Positions 4,344-5,046 of a stretch of 5,046 bases of DNA are shown in pieces. Under the pieces are notes generated by a model. That model was not told where the DNA came from. It saw only the letters and a list, made by a program, of their open reading frames with translations, and did not search any database. Made by a program: the position numbers and the translations under genes. Source of the stretch: an uncultured Collinsella sp. (GTDB taxonomy: Bacteria > Actinomycetota > Coriobacteriia > Coriobacteriales > Coriobacteriaceae); contig URNU01000113.1 of assembly GCA_900549275.1 (NCBI GenBank), positions 1 to 5,046 of the forward strand, given 5' to 3'. Within the stretch, counting starts at the first letter, position 1. Each line of letters begins with the position of its first letter.

Positions 4344-5046
4344 ATGGATTTGCTGATTGATATTCTGCTCGATGCCGGCAAGGACACGCTCTCGCTGGTG
4401 CCGTTCTTGTTGGTGACATATCTGGCTCTCGAGACGCTCGAGCATGTGGCGGGCGATCGCGTTAACGGTGCCATCAAGCGCGCCGGAGCTGCTGGTCCCG
4501 TGGTTGGCTCGTTACTGGGCATGGTGCCGCAGTGCGGCTTTTCGGCGATGGCGGCAACGCTGTACGCCGGTCGCGTCGTGACGCTGGGCACCCTGGTGGC
4601 GGTGTTTCTCTCGACCTCCGACGAGATGCTGCCACTGCTGCTTGCCGAGCAGGTTCCCGTGCAGACAATGGCGATGCTTTTGGCTTCGAAAGCGCTGATC
4701 GCACTGGTCACGGGCGTTATCGTGGATGCAGCCATTCGTGGGCTGCGTCGCAATGCCCGCGCGCATGCGGCGATTCGTCGTACCGTGTTGGGGACCACTG
4801 TCAATCCGGCGCACGTTAACTGCGCGCATGACGATCACAGCGGCGGTGACATCATCGACGAGGTTGCCGAGGCGGGCGTGAGCGCCGACCACATTCATGA
4901 GCTGTGCGAGCGCGACCATTGCGGTTGTGATGAAGACGAGGATGAGCACGAACATGGACATGGACATGACCACGATCACGGTCATGAGGGCGAGCATGAA
5001 CACCATCATGACCACGGTCACTCCCACTCACACGAAGGTGCGCCCG
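4344..5046 (+). CDS. ArsP_2-type putative heavy-metal exporter, N-terminal part
   Basis: The frame from ATG 4344 is open to the window edge (234 codons), so the C-terminal half is missing. The start (MDLLIDILLDAGKDTLSLVP), the motif MVPQCGFSA (60-68) and the stretch LSTSDEMLPLL (89-99) resemble the polytopic family listed as ArsP_2 (putative 10-TM heavy-metal exporter) and also annotated as 'putative manganese transporter' or 'arsenic efflux protein'. Hydrophobic segments at about 15-31, 50-70, 78-100 and 108-130 look like the first membrane helices. A hydrophilic loop follows with HCGC (192-195), an acidic run, and 15 His between 202 and 230. This loop probably binds or buffers a divalent metal. 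AAAGG at 4328-4332 is 11 nt from the ATG, a slightly long spacing. Substrate is not established. It diverges from the exonuclease gene and lacks the SmtB-type operator. Confidence 0.8.
   Translation, partial: MDLLIDILLDAGKDTLSLVPFLLVTYLALETLEHVAGDRVNGAIKRAGAAGPVVGSLLGMVPQCGFSAMAATLYAGRVVTLGTLVAVFLSTSDEMLPLLLAEQVPVQTMAMLLASKALIALVTGVIVDAAIRGLRRNARAHAAIRRTVLGTTVNPAHVNCAHDDHSGGDIIDEVAEAGVSADHIHELCERDHCGCDEDEDEHEHGHGHDHDHGHEGEHEHHHDHGHSHSHEGAP
4917..5033 (+). repeat. Histidine-rich coding repeat in the transporter
   Basis: Codons for residues 192-230 alternate His with Asp, Glu, Gly or Ser, giving near-repeats of CATGGACATGACCACG type in the DNA. Such stretches bind Zn, Ni, Co or Mn in metal transporters. 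The low complexity makes the region prone to length change by slippage between strains. Confidence 0.75.

Noticed and set aside
4238..5027. Minus-strand open frames opposite the transporter, including one that looks like a hydrophobic membrane segment
   Set aside because: The apparent Val/Met-rich helix is simply the complement of the His codons (CAT/CAC read as ATG/GTG). The plus frame matches a known membrane family.

Overview
This window looks like a chromosomal stretch of a GC-rich Gram-positive bacterium. The codon use, the SmtB/CzrA-like regulator and the gene style resemble gut Actinomycetota of the Coriobacteriia (Collinsella or a close relative). That placement comes from general resemblance, not from a marker gene.

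Layout from left to right. Positions 1-68 hold the last codons of a plus-strand gene. It is followed by a very long, almost perfect hairpin (77-135) and a terminator-like hairpin, which separate it from a convergent metal-resistance locus on the minus strand. Read in its own direction, that locus runs: a zinc-sensor-type ArsR/SmtB repressor (2887-2519), a 72-residue free-standing heavy-metal-binding (HMA) protein (2455-2237), and a P1B-2-type Zn/Cd/Pb efflux ATPase (2138-186). The ATPase has no N-terminal HMA domain and starts with a lysine-rich tail instead. Upstream lies a 3'-5' exonuclease-like DEDD protein (4172-3204, minus strand) that ends in a textbook intrinsic terminator (3069-3104). 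Diverging from it on the plus strand, and cut by the window edge, is a membrane protein of the ArsP_2 type (putative 10-TM heavy-metal exporter, also annotated as 'putative manganese transporter' or 'arsenic efflux protein') with a long histidine-rich stretch.

How the metal genes appear to work together. The repressor gene has a strong promoter (TTGACA, 16 bp, TATACT) whose spacer is occupied by a SmtB-like operator. A second operator follows just past the likely transcription start. A third copy, 18-19 of 20 bases identical to the others, sits 24 bp before the ATPase start codon, behind a hairpin that follows the HMA gene. The simple reading is an autoregulated zinc (or cadmium/lead) efflux regulon with two control points: repressor plus metal-binding protein from one promoter, and the pump controlled separately. 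The HMA protein is strongly acidic and the pump's N-terminus strongly basic, so a split pump whose metal-binding domain docks in trans is a reasonable hypothesis. The ArsP_2-type gene adds a second metal-transport theme, but it shows no copy of the operator and is probably regulated differently. Its upstream region carries a 16-bp direct repeat of its own.
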